Part shown: piece after piece, positions 1 through 8,500 of the stretch
Layout of the letters: the number at the start of each line of letters is the position of its first letter
Numbering within the stretch: the first letter of the stretch is position 1
Source: Candidatus Brevibacterium intestinigallinarum
GTDB taxonomy: Bacteria; Actinomycetota; Actinomycetes; Actinomycetales; Brevibacteriaceae
DNA length: 15,213 nt
Assembly: GCA_019117325.1 (NCBI GenBank)
Contig: DWZY01000311.1
Coordinates: 1-15,213 of the forward strand
Reading direction: 5' to 3'
The notes under the pieces: generated by a model
What the model was told of the DNA's origin: nothing
Database searches by the model: none
Seen by the model: only the letters and a program-made list of their open reading frames with translations
Made by a program: the position numbers and the translations under genes

Positions 1-163
1 GGCGGAAGTCGACTCGGAGGCAGGGCCCCAGGATCGCCTCCCTCCGTCCTGTCGCGGACATCTCGGCTGTGGCGAGGACCAGGGAGTCCTGTGGAACGTA
101 GCCCAGGGTCGTGGGGATCGTGCTGATGAGCTGGGGACCGTGTGTGATGCGATGCGCTTCCAT
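1..163 (-). CDS. DUF4192-like protein, N-terminal fragment
   Basis: The minus-strand frame from ATG at 163 stays open to the window edge, giving 54 residues of an N-terminus; the rest lies outside. It begins MEAHRITHGPQLISTIPTTL and continues with GYVPQDSLVLATAEMS. The pattern 'I-s-T-x-P-x-x-L-G-Y/F-x-P-x-D-S-L-V-L' is what I know from the start of actinobacterial DUF4192 proteins, whose function is unknown. The assignment rests on this short stretch. No other ATG or GTG lies in frame close upstream, and the upstream bases show no good ribosome binding site. The gene is divergent from the spermidine-synthase-like gene, with 176 bases between the two starts. Confidence 0.55.
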   Translation of the reverse strand, partial: MEAHRITHGPQLISTIPTTLGYVPQDSLVLATAEMSATGRREAILGPCLRVDFR

Positions 164-190
164 GACGGCAGTCCAGTCCGTTCGACCGCT

Positions 191-217
191 CCACGGGGAC
201 CGGGCTCGCCCCTGTGG
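191..217. repeat. Imperfect inverted repeat in the divergent intergenic region
   Basis: CCACGGGG (191-198) pairs with CCCCTGTGG (209-217) with one bulged A, around a 10-base loop. It lies between the two divergent starts at 163 and 340, where an operator could sit. Nothing else is recognisable in 164-327. A regulatory role is only a possibility. Confidence 0.3.
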
Positions 218-327
218 ACCAGCACCCGCGCATCCACCGACGCCGGTGCGCACGGCCGCCTCCACCAGGAGTGCACGGTGACGCATGCCGGCCGGAACCG
301 AGGCCGGGCCGCACCCGCGGCACGGGC

Positions 328-339
328 TACCCTGGTCGC
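328..339 (+). promoter_or_regulatory. -10 element placed for a leaderless transcript
   Basis: TACCCT (328-333, pattern TAnnnT) is followed by exactly 6 bases and then GTG at 340. This is the spacing expected if transcription starts on the G of the start codon. Leaderless mRNAs are common in actinobacteria. There is no clear -35 element and no ribosome binding site before the GTG, which agrees with a leaderless start. Confidence 0.5.
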
Positions 340-1152
340 GTGTCCCGTCGTCCCCGCCGCAGCTCACGGTCGGCTCCGCCCACCGGCCCCTTCACCGTCG
401 ACACCGGCACGGCATCGTTCGACGCGGTGCCGGGCGTCGTCGATTCCTACATCCTCACCCTCAACGGCGTGCCGTCCTCGCCGTACCACGCCTCTGACCC
501 CCACGACCTGGGATTCGAGTACCTCCGGTGGATCGCCGCGGGGATCGATGCCACACAACCAGAGGGGGCCTCGGTGCGCGCCGTCCACATCGGCGGGGCC
601 GCATGCGCGCTCGCGCGCTTCCTCGACGCGGATCGTCCGGGCTCCCGCCAGACCGTCGTCGAGATCGACGCGGCACTGGTCGAGTGGGTGCGCGCGCACC
701 TGTCGCTACCCCGGTCGCCCGCCCTGGCGATCCGGGCAGCCGACGGCGCGCAGGAGATGACCCGCTTCCGCCCGGACAGCCTCGACCTCGTGGTCCGCGA
801 CGCGTTCGCCGGCGACGCCACACCCGCAGCACTCATGGACCCCGCGTGGTTCGACAGCGTGCGCTCCGCGCTCCGGGAGGCCGGCACATATGCGGCGAAC
901 GTCGCCGACGGCTCCTCGCGCCATGCGCTGCGCACCGAGGTCGACGCGCTGCGTGCGCGGTTCCGCCACGTCATCGCGCTGACGGAGCCCACCCGCTTCC
1001 GCAAGCGGCGGCGCGGCAACGTCGTCGTGCTCGCGACCGACCGGCCGCCCGACCTCGACGCGCTGGGACGCTCCGCGCGGCGCGAGGGGTGCGAGGTCCG
1101 CACTGGCGCACGCCTGCTGTCGCATCTGGGGCCGGACGAGCGCCGGGCGTGA
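340..1152 (+). CDS. Spermidine synthase-like protein (class I methyltransferase fold)
   Basis: A 270-residue protein with the layout of the actinobacterial spermidine/spermine synthase-like family. A short N-terminal region contains LNGVPSSPYHASDP (about 41-54), where relatives read 'dG.pQS..d..dP'. A Rossmann core follows, with HIGGAACALARFL (83-95, glycine-rich nucleotide-binding loop), VVEID (106-110, acidic end of strand 2) and VVRDAFAGDATP (151-162). In true spermidine synthase these elements bind decarboxylated SAM and the polyamine. The glycine loop is degenerate here (GGAAC instead of GGGxG), so aminopropyl transfer is not assured and a methyltransferase or unknown activity is equally possible. 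The GTG at 340 was chosen because homology-like sequence begins soon after it and a -10 box sits directly upstream. An in-frame ATG at 214 would add 42 low-complexity Arg/Pro residues. No transmembrane segment is seen. Confidence 0.7.
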   Translation: MSRRPRRSSRSAPPTGPFTVDTGTASFDAVPGVVDSYILTLNGVPSSPYHASDPHDLGFEYLRWIAAGIDATQPEGASVRAVHIGGAACALARFLDADRPGSRQTVVEIDAALVEWVRAHLSLPRSPALAIRAADGAQEMTRFRPDSLDLVVRDAFAGDATPAALMDPAWFDSVRSALREAGTYAANVADGSSRHALRTEVDALRARFRHVIALTEPTRFRKRRRGNVVVLATDRPPDLDALGRSARREGCEVRTGARLLSHLGPDERRA

Positions 1153-1229
1153 GGGCATGCAGCGCATTCCGACGGGCGACGGGCGCGCGGGCTGTGACTC
1201 CCGGGCGACGACGGACTGGACACGTGCGG

Positions 1230-1235
1230 GATAAT
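1230..1235 (+). promoter_or_regulatory. Candidate -10 element of helD
   Basis: GATAAT (1230-1235) is an AT-rich hexamer in a GC-rich intergenic region and lies 28 bases before the helD ATG. No convincing -35 lies 16-18 bases upstream. The likely ribosome binding site is AGAAAGG (1253-1259). The remaining 1153-1229 shows nothing else that I recognise. Confidence 0.4.
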
Positions 1236-1263
1236 GGACTGCCCGAATCGTCAGAAAGGCGCT

Positions 1264-3549
1264 ATGACTGAGCGAAGCGAGATCGCGCACGAGCAGGTGC
1301 AGATCAACACCCTGTACGGCAGGCTCGACGAACTGCGCGCGGAGACGCGCGCCTCCCTGGACTCCGTCCGTCGTGCGCAGGTGGGCGGCCACCACCAGAA
1401 CAGGTCGGAGCGCGACGCCTTCGCGACGATGCACGAGGACACCCTCATCCGCTATCAGTCGGCGGAGGAGGGACTGTGCTTCGGCCGCATCGACTCCACG
1501 GACGGCGACACGACGTACGTGGGTCGCATCGGCTTCTCCGACGCGAACCGGCAGCAGATGCTCATGGACTGGCGCGCTCCGGCCTCGGAGCCGTTCTACC
1601 GGGCGACCCCGGCCCGGCCCGAGGGGCTGCTGCGACGGCGACACATCGCGACGCGCGGCCGCACGGTCACCGGGGTCGAGGACCAGGTGCTCGACGTCGA
1701 GGGGCTCAGTGACGAGGAGCGCAGCACGCTCCAGGGCGAGGGTGCTCTCATGGCGGCACTGGGTGCCCGCCGCACCGGCAGGATGGGCGACATCGTCGCC
1801 ACCATCCAGGGCGAGCAGGACGCGATCATCCGCCGTGAGCTCGCGGGCACACTGGTCGTCCAGGGCGGCCCCGGCACCGGGAAGACCGCCGTGGCCCTCC
1901 ACCGCGCCGCGTTCCTCCTGTACCGGCATCGTGAGCGCATCGCGAAGTCCGGCGTCCTCCTGGTGGGGCCCTCCCCCGTCTTCCTGCGCTACATCGAGCG
2001 CGTCCTGCCGTCCCTGGGCGAGACCGGAGCCGTGCTCCTCACGCCCGGCCAGCTCATGCCCGGGGTCGACACGAGCGTGCACGACCTGCCGCGGGTCGCG
2101 GCGGTCAAGGGAGATCTGCGGATGGTCGACGTCATCCGCCGCATGGTGCGCTCGTACCAGCGGGTTCCGGATGAGGACCAGCAACTGGCGGTGGGGCCCT
2201 ACACGATCACGCTCACCCCTGCGGACGTGCGCTCCGCACGCGAACGGGCCCGGCGGACCGGTGACGTCCACAATGTCGCCCGCACCGCGTTCGTCCAGGC
2301 GCTGCTGCGCACCCTGGCCGACCGGCTCGCGCACGCTCAGGGCATGGACAGCCCGGGAGAGCGCCTGCCGGAGCTGCTGGACGACCTGCGAGCCGCCCGT
2401 GACGTGCGCGTCGCGGTGAACCTGTGCTGGCTGCCGCTCACGCCCGCCGGTGTGCTCGATGCGCTCCTGTCGAAGCCGCACCGGCTCACTCCCGCGACCG
2501 CGGGCGTGCTGCGGGCCGCGGAATCGCGCGCGCTGCTGCGGCCCCGGGGCGCCCCGATCACGGTCGAGGACGTGCCGCTGCTCGACGAGATCGCCGAGCT
2601 GATCGGGACGGAGGCCGCGCCCACCGCCAACCGCGAAGACGCGGAGCGCGAGTACGCCGAGGCCGTGGTGGAGATGACGGGCACCGGCCCGTGGGTGACG
2701 TCCGCGCACCTCGCTGAGCGCTACGCGGGCGCGGATCCCGCGCAGGCGATCGCGGACCGTGCAGCGCAGGACCGCGAGTGGACGTTCGGCCACCTCGTCG
2801 CGGACGAGGCCCAGGAGCTGTCCCCCATGCAGCTGCGCCTCCTGTTCCGGCGAGTGCCCAGCAAGTCCGCCACGCTCGTGGGCGACCTCGCCCAGGCGAC
2901 CGCGGCCGATCCGACCCGCACGTGGAGCGCGATCCTGGAGCCGCACGTGGGCGACCGGTTCGGCCTCGAGGAGCTCACCGTCTCCTACCGCACGCCGTCG
3001 TCGATCATGCGGCCGGCGAATGCGCTGCTGGCGGACCGCTTCCCCGATCTCGCCCTGCCCGACTCCGTCCGCGAGGGCGACAGTGCTCCCCGCCTGCTGC
3101 GCTACGACTCCGTCTCCGGTCTGGCGACCGCGCTGCCGGGCATCCTCGTGGAGGAGGCGGCCGCGGTCGAGGACGGCCGCGTCGCGGTCATCGTCCCGGA
3201 GGGCCTGCTCGAGCTCATCGAGCACACGCTCTCCGCAGCTCTGCCGCACGCCGAGGATCCGGCGGCGGCCACCGGGCTCCGCACCGACGACGTGGGATAC
3301 GGGCCCACCGCGATCGACCACCGCATCGCGGTGCTGACTCCGCAGGAGGTCAAGGGACTGGAGTTCGACGCGGTCCTCGTCCTGGAGCCCGCTCTCATCG
3401 CTCCGGAGTCGCCCGAGTCGGACGATCCTGCGGACGCCGGGGTGGGCGCGCTCTACGTGGCGCTGACCCGGTCGATGTCCCGACTCGCGATCCTCGCGGC
3501 GAACCCGTCGATCCTGGATCAGTACTTCGAGGACGACACGGCTGAATGA
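1264..3549 (+). CDS. helD: HelD-type RNA polymerase-recycling helicase (UvrD/Rep superfamily 1)
   Basis: A 761-residue SF1 ATPase. Visible motifs are the Walker A loop GGPGTGKTAVALHRAAFLLY (201-220), Walker B DEAQE (514-518), GDLAQ (about 543, motif III), VSYRT (motif IV), VKGLEFDAVLVLEP (696-709, motif V) and LYVALTRSMSRLAIL (730-744, motif VI). The N-terminal part (about 8-45) looks helical and charged, followed by the CFGRID and YVGRIGFSD signature of HelD proteins. HelD family members insert this N-terminal arm into the secondary channel of RNA polymerase and use ATP to release polymerase from stalled or inactive complexes. Some actinobacterial relatives (HelR) protect against rifamycins. 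Which subtype this is cannot be told here. ATG 1264 has AGAAAGG just upstream; an in-frame ATG at 1234 overlaps the probable promoter and was rejected. The gene stands alone, convergent with nrdR. Confidence 0.9.
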   Translation: MTERSEIAHEQVQINTLYGRLDELRAETRASLDSVRRAQVGGHHQNRSERDAFATMHEDTLIRYQSAEEGLCFGRIDSTDGDTTYVGRIGFSDANRQQMLMDWRAPASEPFYRATPARPEGLLRRRHIATRGRTVTGVEDQVLDVEGLSDEERSTLQGEGALMAALGARRTGRMGDIVATIQGEQDAIIRRELAGTLVVQGGPGTGKTAVALHRAAFLLYRHRERIAKSGVLLVGPSPVFLRYIERVLPSLGETGAVLLTPGQLMPGVDTSVHDLPRVAAVKGDLRMVDVIRRMVRSYQRVPDEDQQLAVGPYTITLTPADVRSARERARRTGDVHNVARTAFVQALLRTLADRLAHAQGMDSPGERLPELLDDLRAARDVRVAVNLCWLPLTPAGVLDALLSKPHRLTPATAGVLRAAESRALLRPRGAPITVEDVPLLDEIAELIGTEAAPTANREDAEREYAEAVVEMTGTGPWVTSAHLAERYAGADPAQAIADRAAQDREWTFGHLVADEAQELSPMQLRLLFRRVPSKSATLVGDLAQATAADPTRTWSAILEPHVGDRFGLEELTVSYRTPSSIMRPANALLADRFPDLALPDSVREGDSAPRLLRYDSVSGLATALPGILVEEAAAVEDGRVAVIVPEGLLELIEHTLSAALPHAEDPAAATGLRTDDVGYGPTAIDHRIAVLTPQEVKGLEFDAVLVLEPALIAPESPESDDPADAGVGALYVALTRSMSRLAILAANPSILDQYFEDDTAE

Positions 3550-3552
3550 TGA

Positions 3553-3592
3553 CCGCCGGCGGCGTCGGCTTCCCCTCCGATGCCGCCGGCGG
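3553..3592 (+). terminator. Hairpin terminator after helD (first of two)
   Basis: A 16-base-pair inverted repeat: left arm 3553-3568, loop CTTCCCCT, right arm 3577-3592. All positions pair except one. That one is a G·U pair in plus-strand RNA but a C/A mismatch in minus-strand RNA, so the structure is better suited to ending helD than nrdR. It starts 3 bases after the helD stop and has no T-tract of its own. Confidence 0.75.
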
Positions 3593-3595
3593 CGG

Positions 3596-3620
3596 GCGCA
3601 CCGTCGGTGCGCGATTTCAT
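3596..3620 (+). terminator. Second hairpin after helD, with a T-rich tail
   Basis: GCGCACC (3596-3602) and GGTGCGC (3606-3612) form a perfect 7-pair stem around GTC. On the plus strand it is followed by GATTTCATCTT, the only T-rich tail in this region. The stem is symmetric, so it may also serve nrdR transcripts arriving from the other side. Nothing further is recognisable in 3621-3665. Confidence 0.6.
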
Positions 3621-3665
3621 CTTACACACACCTGGGCCGGTTTCGGCACGTCGTCCGCAGATGGA

Positions 3666-4148
3666 TCATTCCTGGATGTCGGCAGCACCCTCTGAGCGCT
3701 CCTGGAGATCCCTCCGCAGCGATGCGATCGCCGCCTCGAAGTCCTCAAGAGTGTCGAAGCCCTGGTACACGCTGGCGAACCGCAGATACGCGATCTGGTC
3801 CAGTTCGCGCAGGGGCTCGAGGATCGCGAGACCCACCTCGTCGGCGTCGATCTCCGCAACACCCAGGCCCCGGATCTTCTCCTCCACCCGCTGCGCGAGC
3901 TTCGCCAGATCGTCATCATTCACGGGGCGCCCCTGGCACGCCTTGCGCACGCCGGTGACGATCTTCTGACGGGAGAACTCCTCCGACACGCCCGAGCGCT
4001 TGATGACCGACAGGCTGGTCGCCTCCATCGTCGTGAAGCGCCTGCCGCACTGCGGGCACTGGCGGCGCCGGCGGATCGACGAGCCGTCCTCCGCCGTCCG
4101 CGAGTCGACGACGCGGGAATCCGGATGACGGCAGAACGGGCAGTGCAT
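3666..4148 (-). CDS. nrdR: NrdR, ATP/dATP-sensing repressor of ribonucleotide reductase genes
   Basis: 160 residues, close to the usual family length. The N-terminal zinc ribbon has its four cysteines at C3, C6, C31 and C34 (MHCPFCRHPDSRVVDSR and CPQCGRRF). It is followed by RRRR (26-29) and the FTTMEA segment, then an ATP-cone domain (about 47-137) with VIKRSGVSEEFSRQKI. NrdR is known to bind paired NrdR boxes upstream of nrd operons when loaded with nucleotide, linking dNTP supply to transcription. No nrd gene and no NrdR box were recognised in this window. The ATG lies 4 bases after the hisD stop. The ribosome binding site AGGAGG (4163-4158) lies inside the end of hisD, so the two are probably translationally coupled. 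This is the last gene of the minus-strand run. Confidence 0.95.
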   Translation of the reverse strand: MHCPFCRHPDSRVVDSRTAEDGSSIRRRRQCPQCGRRFTTMEATSLSVIKRSGVSEEFSRQKIVTGVRKACQGRPVNDDDLAKLAQRVEEKIRGLGVAEIDADEVGLAILEPLRELDQIAYLRFASVYQGFDTLEDFEAAIASLRRDLQERSEGAADIQE

Positions 4149-4152
4149 GGTC

Positions 4153-5520
4153 TCAGTCCTCCTGGTCAGTCGACGCGAAGCGGACGCGGACCGCCTCGCC
4201 GTGCGCGGGGAGGTTCTCCGCCTCCGCCACCGCGGTGATGTGGTCGGCGACCTGCGCGAGCGCGTCGCGCGAGTACTCGATGACCTGGCTGACGCGCAGG
4301 AAGGCGTGGACCGAGAGGCAGTCGCCGAACGCGGCCGTCCCCATCGTCGGCAGGACGTGGTTGGAGCCCGCGATGTAGTCGCCCAGCGCCACCGGCGAGT
4401 GCGCGCCCACGAACACGGCACCCCCGTTCGTGATCCGCTGGGCCACCGCGGCCGGGTCTGCGACGTGGAGCTCCACGTGCTCACCCGCGTAAGCGTTGAC
4501 GACAGTCACCCCGGCCTCCTGCGAATCGACGAGCACGATCCCGGACTGCGCCCCCGCGAGGCTCTCCCGGATCCGCTCCTGGTGCCGTGCCCGTCCCGCG
4601 GCCTCTCCCAGGCACGCATCGACGGCGCGGGCCAGGTCCTCCGACTCCGTCACGAGGACGGCCGCGGCCAGAGGGTCGTGCTCCGCCTGGCTGATGAGAT
4701 CCGCCGCGATGAGTGCAGGTTCCGCGTCCGCGTCCGCCAGCACGATGATCTCCGTGGGACCCGCGACCGCATCGATCCCCACCCGGTCGCGGACGAGGGA
4801 CTTCGCTGTCGCGACGTAGGCGTTGCCGGGACCGGTGATGATGTCGACCGGCTCGAGCGCCTCCGGTGTGCCCTGCGCTCCGTCCGCGTCCGCGAACCCG
4901 TATGCGAAGGCGCCGATCGCCTGCGCACCGCCGATCGCCCACACTTCATCGAGGCCCAGGAGGTGTGCCGCTGCGAGCACCGTGGGGTGCGGCAGGCCCG
5001 TCTCCCGCTGGGGCGGTGAGGCCAGCGCGATCGAGCCCACGCCGGCCGCCTGGGCGGGCACCGCGTTCATGACGACGGACGACGGGTACACCGCGAGCCC
5101 GCCGGGGACATAGAGCCCCACGCGATCCGCCGGCAGGTGCCGGGTCGTCACATGGGCGCCGGGGGCGACCTCGGTGGTCCGGGGTGAGGGGACCTCGGCG
5201 GCGGAGACGGTGCGGACGCGAGCGATCGCCTCCTCCAGGCCTGCGCGGACGGCCGGGTCGAGCTGCCGGGCGGCGTCCTCCAGTGCGTCTGCGGGAACGC
5301 GGAACGTCCCGGACTCCACCCCGTCGAAGCGCGCCGTCGCCTCCGCGACCGCAGCGCGGCCCCGGTCGCGGATGTCATCGAGCAGGGGCTTGACCGTCTC
5401 GACGGGAGCGTTCTGCTGGGCCGAGGCGCGCGGCAGGCGCATCCGCAGAGTGCGGCGGTCCAGCGCGGATCCGCGCAGGTCGACGAGGGGGGTATTCACG
5501 AGAGGTTCCACAGCGGACAT
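4153..5520 (-). CDS. hisD: Histidinol dehydrogenase
   Basis: 455 residues, full length. It catalyses the last two steps of histidine synthesis, oxidising L-histidinol through histidinal to L-histidine with NAD+ in a zinc-dependent reaction. Zinc and catalytic residues of the family are visible: Q278 and H281 in ISQAEHDP, E347-H348 in AYAGEHVE, D381 in GDYIAGSNH and H440 in LPAHGEAVR. The NAD-site motifs IGGAQAIGAFAYG (about 196-208) and TGPGNAYVATAK (229-240) are intact. ATG 5520 was chosen for GGAG six bases upstream. A GTG at 5544 overlaps the dnaE stop and would add 8 residues, so it remains possible. The gene sits between dnaE (20 bases upstream) and nrdR (4 bases downstream). No other his gene is in this window, although actinobacterial hisD often leads a his operon. 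Confidence 0.95.
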   Translation of the reverse strand: MSAVEPLVNTPLVDLRGSALDRRTLRMRLPRASAQQNAPVETVKPLLDDIRDRGRAAVAEATARFDGVESGTFRVPADALEDAARQLDPAVRAGLEEAIARVRTVSAAEVPSPRTTEVAPGAHVTTRHLPADRVGLYVPGGLAVYPSSVVMNAVPAQAAGVGSIALASPPQRETGLPHPTVLAAAHLLGLDEVWAIGGAQAIGAFAYGFADADGAQGTPEALEPVDIITGPGNAYVATAKSLVRDRVGIDAVAGPTEIIVLADADAEPALIAADLISQAEHDPLAAAVLVTESEDLARAVDACLGEAAGRARHQERIRESLAGAQSGIVLVDSQEAGVTVVNAYAGEHVELHVADPAAVAQRITNGGAVFVGAHSPVALGDYIAGSNHVLPTMGTAAFGDCLSVHAFLRVSQVIEYSRDALAQVADHITAVAEAENLPAHGEAVRVRFASTDQED

Positions 5521-5540
5521 CCTAGTCTCCGGCCCCGGCC

Positions 5541-8500
5541 TCACTGCAGGCAGCTGGGTCCCAGCAGGGCCTTGAGGTCGCCGAAGAGGCTGGGCCCCAG
5601 GACCACCCGGTACCGGCGATCGAGCCGCATGATGCTCTTCTTCCCCGGCCGGGTCAGCGTCAGGTGGACGTCCGTGGGACCCCGGTGCGAATCGAGGATC
5701 GCCCCCAGCCGCTCTATGATCGGCTCCGTGCAGCGCTCCACGGGCATCGTGATCGCCAGCGGACGGTCTGCCGGATCCGTCACATCCGGGATCGTCATCG
5801 ACTGCGCCATGATGCTGAGCGGTCGGTCATCCGACGTGCGGACCCGTCCCGTCACCGCGATGACGAGGTCCGTCGTGAGGATGCCCGCCACCGGCTCGTA
5901 GGCGTCGCCGAAGAACATGATCTCCACGGCCGCCTCGAGGTCCTCGACCACGACGATCGCGTAGGGACGGCCGTTGTTCTTCGACACCTTGCGCTGCACG
6001 TCGGTGATCATGCCGCAGACCGTGACCGTTGACCGGTCGGGGCGGCCGCCCTCGGGATCGATGAGCTCCGCGATCGGCAGGTCCGACTCGGACTGGAGGA
6101 CGCCGGCCAGCCCGTTGAGGGGGTGGTCGGACACGTAGAGACCGATCATCTCCCGCTCGAAGGCGAGCTTCTCCTTCTTCTCCCATTCCGGCCGCTGCGG
6201 CACGGGCACCGTGAAGTCCGACCCCGAGTCGTCATCGCCGCCCAGGCCCGCGAACAGGTCGAACTGCCCGTGAGCCTCCTGGCGCTTGACGCCGATGACC
6301 GCGTCCACGGCCTCCTCGTGCACCTCGACGAGCGCGCGGCGCGTGTCGCCCAGCGAGTCGAAGGCGCCGGCCTTGATGAGTGACTCGATGGTGCGCTTGT
6401 TGCACACGTGCGCGGGCACCTTGTCGAGGAAGTCGCCGAAGGTGGTGAAGTCGCCCTTCTCCTCGCGGGCGGAGACGATCCCGTCGACGACGTTCTGGCC
6501 CACATTGCGCACCGCGCCCATGCCGAAGCGGATGTCCGTCCCCACCGGCGTGAAGTTCGAGTGCGACTCATTCACGTCCGGCGGGAGGACGGTGATGTGG
6601 AGGCGACGGCACTCGTTCAGGTAGATCGCGAGCTTGTCCTTGTTGTCGCCCACGGACGTGAGGAGGGCCGCCATGTACTCGGCCGGGTAGTGGGCCTTGA
6701 GGTAGGCGGTCCAGTAGGACACGACGCCGTAGGCGGCCGAGTGCGCCTTGTTGAACGCGTAGTCGGAGAACGGCAGCAGGATGTCCCACAGCGCCTGCGC
6801 AGCCGCTTCCGAGTACCCGTTCTCCTTCATGCCGCCGAAGAAGCCCGCCTGCTGCTTGTCCAGCTCGGCCTTCTTCTTCTTGCCCATCGCACGGCGGAGG
6901 ATGTCCGCCTGTCCCAGGCTGTAGCCCGCGACCTTCTGCGCGATGGCCATCACCTGCTCCTGGTAGATGATGAGCCCGTAGGTGGTGTCGAGGATCTCCG
7001 CGAGCGGCTCCGCCAGCTCCGGGTGGATCGGAGTGATCTCCTGCCGGTTGTTCTTGCGCAGCGCGTAGTTCGTGTGCGAGTCCGCACCCATGGGGCCCGG
7101 GCGGTAGAGGGCCAGGGTCGCGGAGATGTCCTCGAAGTTGTCCGGCTGCATGAGGCGCAGCAGGCCCTGCAGTCCCCCGCCGTCCAGCTGGAAGACGCCC
7201 AGCGTGTCGCCGCGCGCCAGCAGTCGGTACGCCTCAGGGTCGTCGAGTGCCAGGTTCTCCAGGTCGAGATCGATCTCGCGGTTGTGGCGGATGTTCTCGA
7301 TCGCGTCGGAGATGATCGTGAGGTTGCGCAGCCCCAGGAAGTCCATCTTGATGAGGCCCAGGCCCTCGGACGTCGGGTAGTCGAACTGGGTGATGACCTG
7401 GCCGTCCTGGAAGCGGCGCATGATGGGGATGACGTCGATGATCGGTGACGAGGACATGATGACGCCCGCGGCGTGGACGCCCCACTGCCGCTTCAGCCCC
7501 TCGAGGCCCTTCGCCGTCTCGAACACCTCGCGGGCCTCGCCGTCCGTCTCCAGCAGCGCGCGGAACTCGCCGGCCTCGTTGTAGCGGGAGGCCTTCGTGT
7601 CCTCGATGTCCTTGAGGGGGATGTCCTTCGCCATGACGGCCGGCGGCAGAGCCTTCGTGAGCTGCTCGCCCATGCTGAAGGGCTTGCCCAGCACGCGCGC
7701 GGAGTCCTTGAGCGCCTGCTTCGTCTTGATCGTGCCGTACGTGACGATCATCGACACGTACTCCGAGCCGTACTTGCGGGTCACGTACTCGATGACCTCG
7801 CCGCGGCGGCGATCATCGAAGTCGACGTCGAAGTCGGGCATGGAGACGCGCTCCGGGTTGAGGAAGCGCTCGAAGATGAGGCCGTGCTGCAGCGGGTCGA
7901 GGTCCGTGATGCGCATCGCGTAGGCGACCATCGAGCCGGCGCCGGAGCCTCGACCGGGGCCCACGCGGATCCCGTTGTCCTTCGACCAGTTGATGAAGTC
8001 CGCGACGACCAGGAAGTAGCCGGGGAAGCCCATCCCGATGATGACGTCCAGCTCGTAGTCCGCCTGCTTGCGCACCTCGTCCGGGATCCCGCCGGGGTAC
8101 CGGTAGTGCAGGCCGCGGTCGACCTCCTTGATGAGCCAGGACGTCTCGTCCTCACCCTCGGGCGTGGGGAACCGCGGCATGTAGTTCGCGCTCGTGTCGA
8201 ACGACACCTCGCACATGTCTGCGACGAGCAGCGTGTTGTCGCAGGCCTCCGGCATCTCCCGGAAGAGGCTGCGCATCTCGGCCGCGGACTTGAGGTAGTA
8301 CCCGGTCCCGGAGAATGCGAAGCGCGATCCGCCCTGGTCGTACGTGGGCTCGATGAGCTTCGATCCCGACTGGATCGCCAGGAGCGCCTCGTGCGCCTTC
8401 GCGTCCGACTCGTTCGTGTAGTGGAGATCGTTCGTCGCCAGGAGCGGCAGGTCCAGCTCCTTCGCCAGGCGCAGCAGGTCCTTCGTCACCCGCTTCTCGA

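Noticed and set aside
1153..1263. Rifamycin-associated element upstream of helD
   Set aside because: I looked for the long palindromic element known upstream of some rifamycin-induced helR genes; no such palindrome is present.
706..3321. Open frame of 871 codons on the minus strand opposite helD
   Set aside because: It is a complementary-strand shadow of helD with low-complexity composition and no recognisable motif.
3613..5540. NrdR box near nrdR or dnaE
   Set aside because: No AT-rich paired palindrome of the NrdR-box type was seen in the intergenic stretches.
5521..5544. GTG at 5544 overlapping the dnaE stop as the hisD start
   Set aside because: It is attractive for its 4-base overlap, but ATG 5520 has the better placed GGAG. 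Kept only as an alternative.
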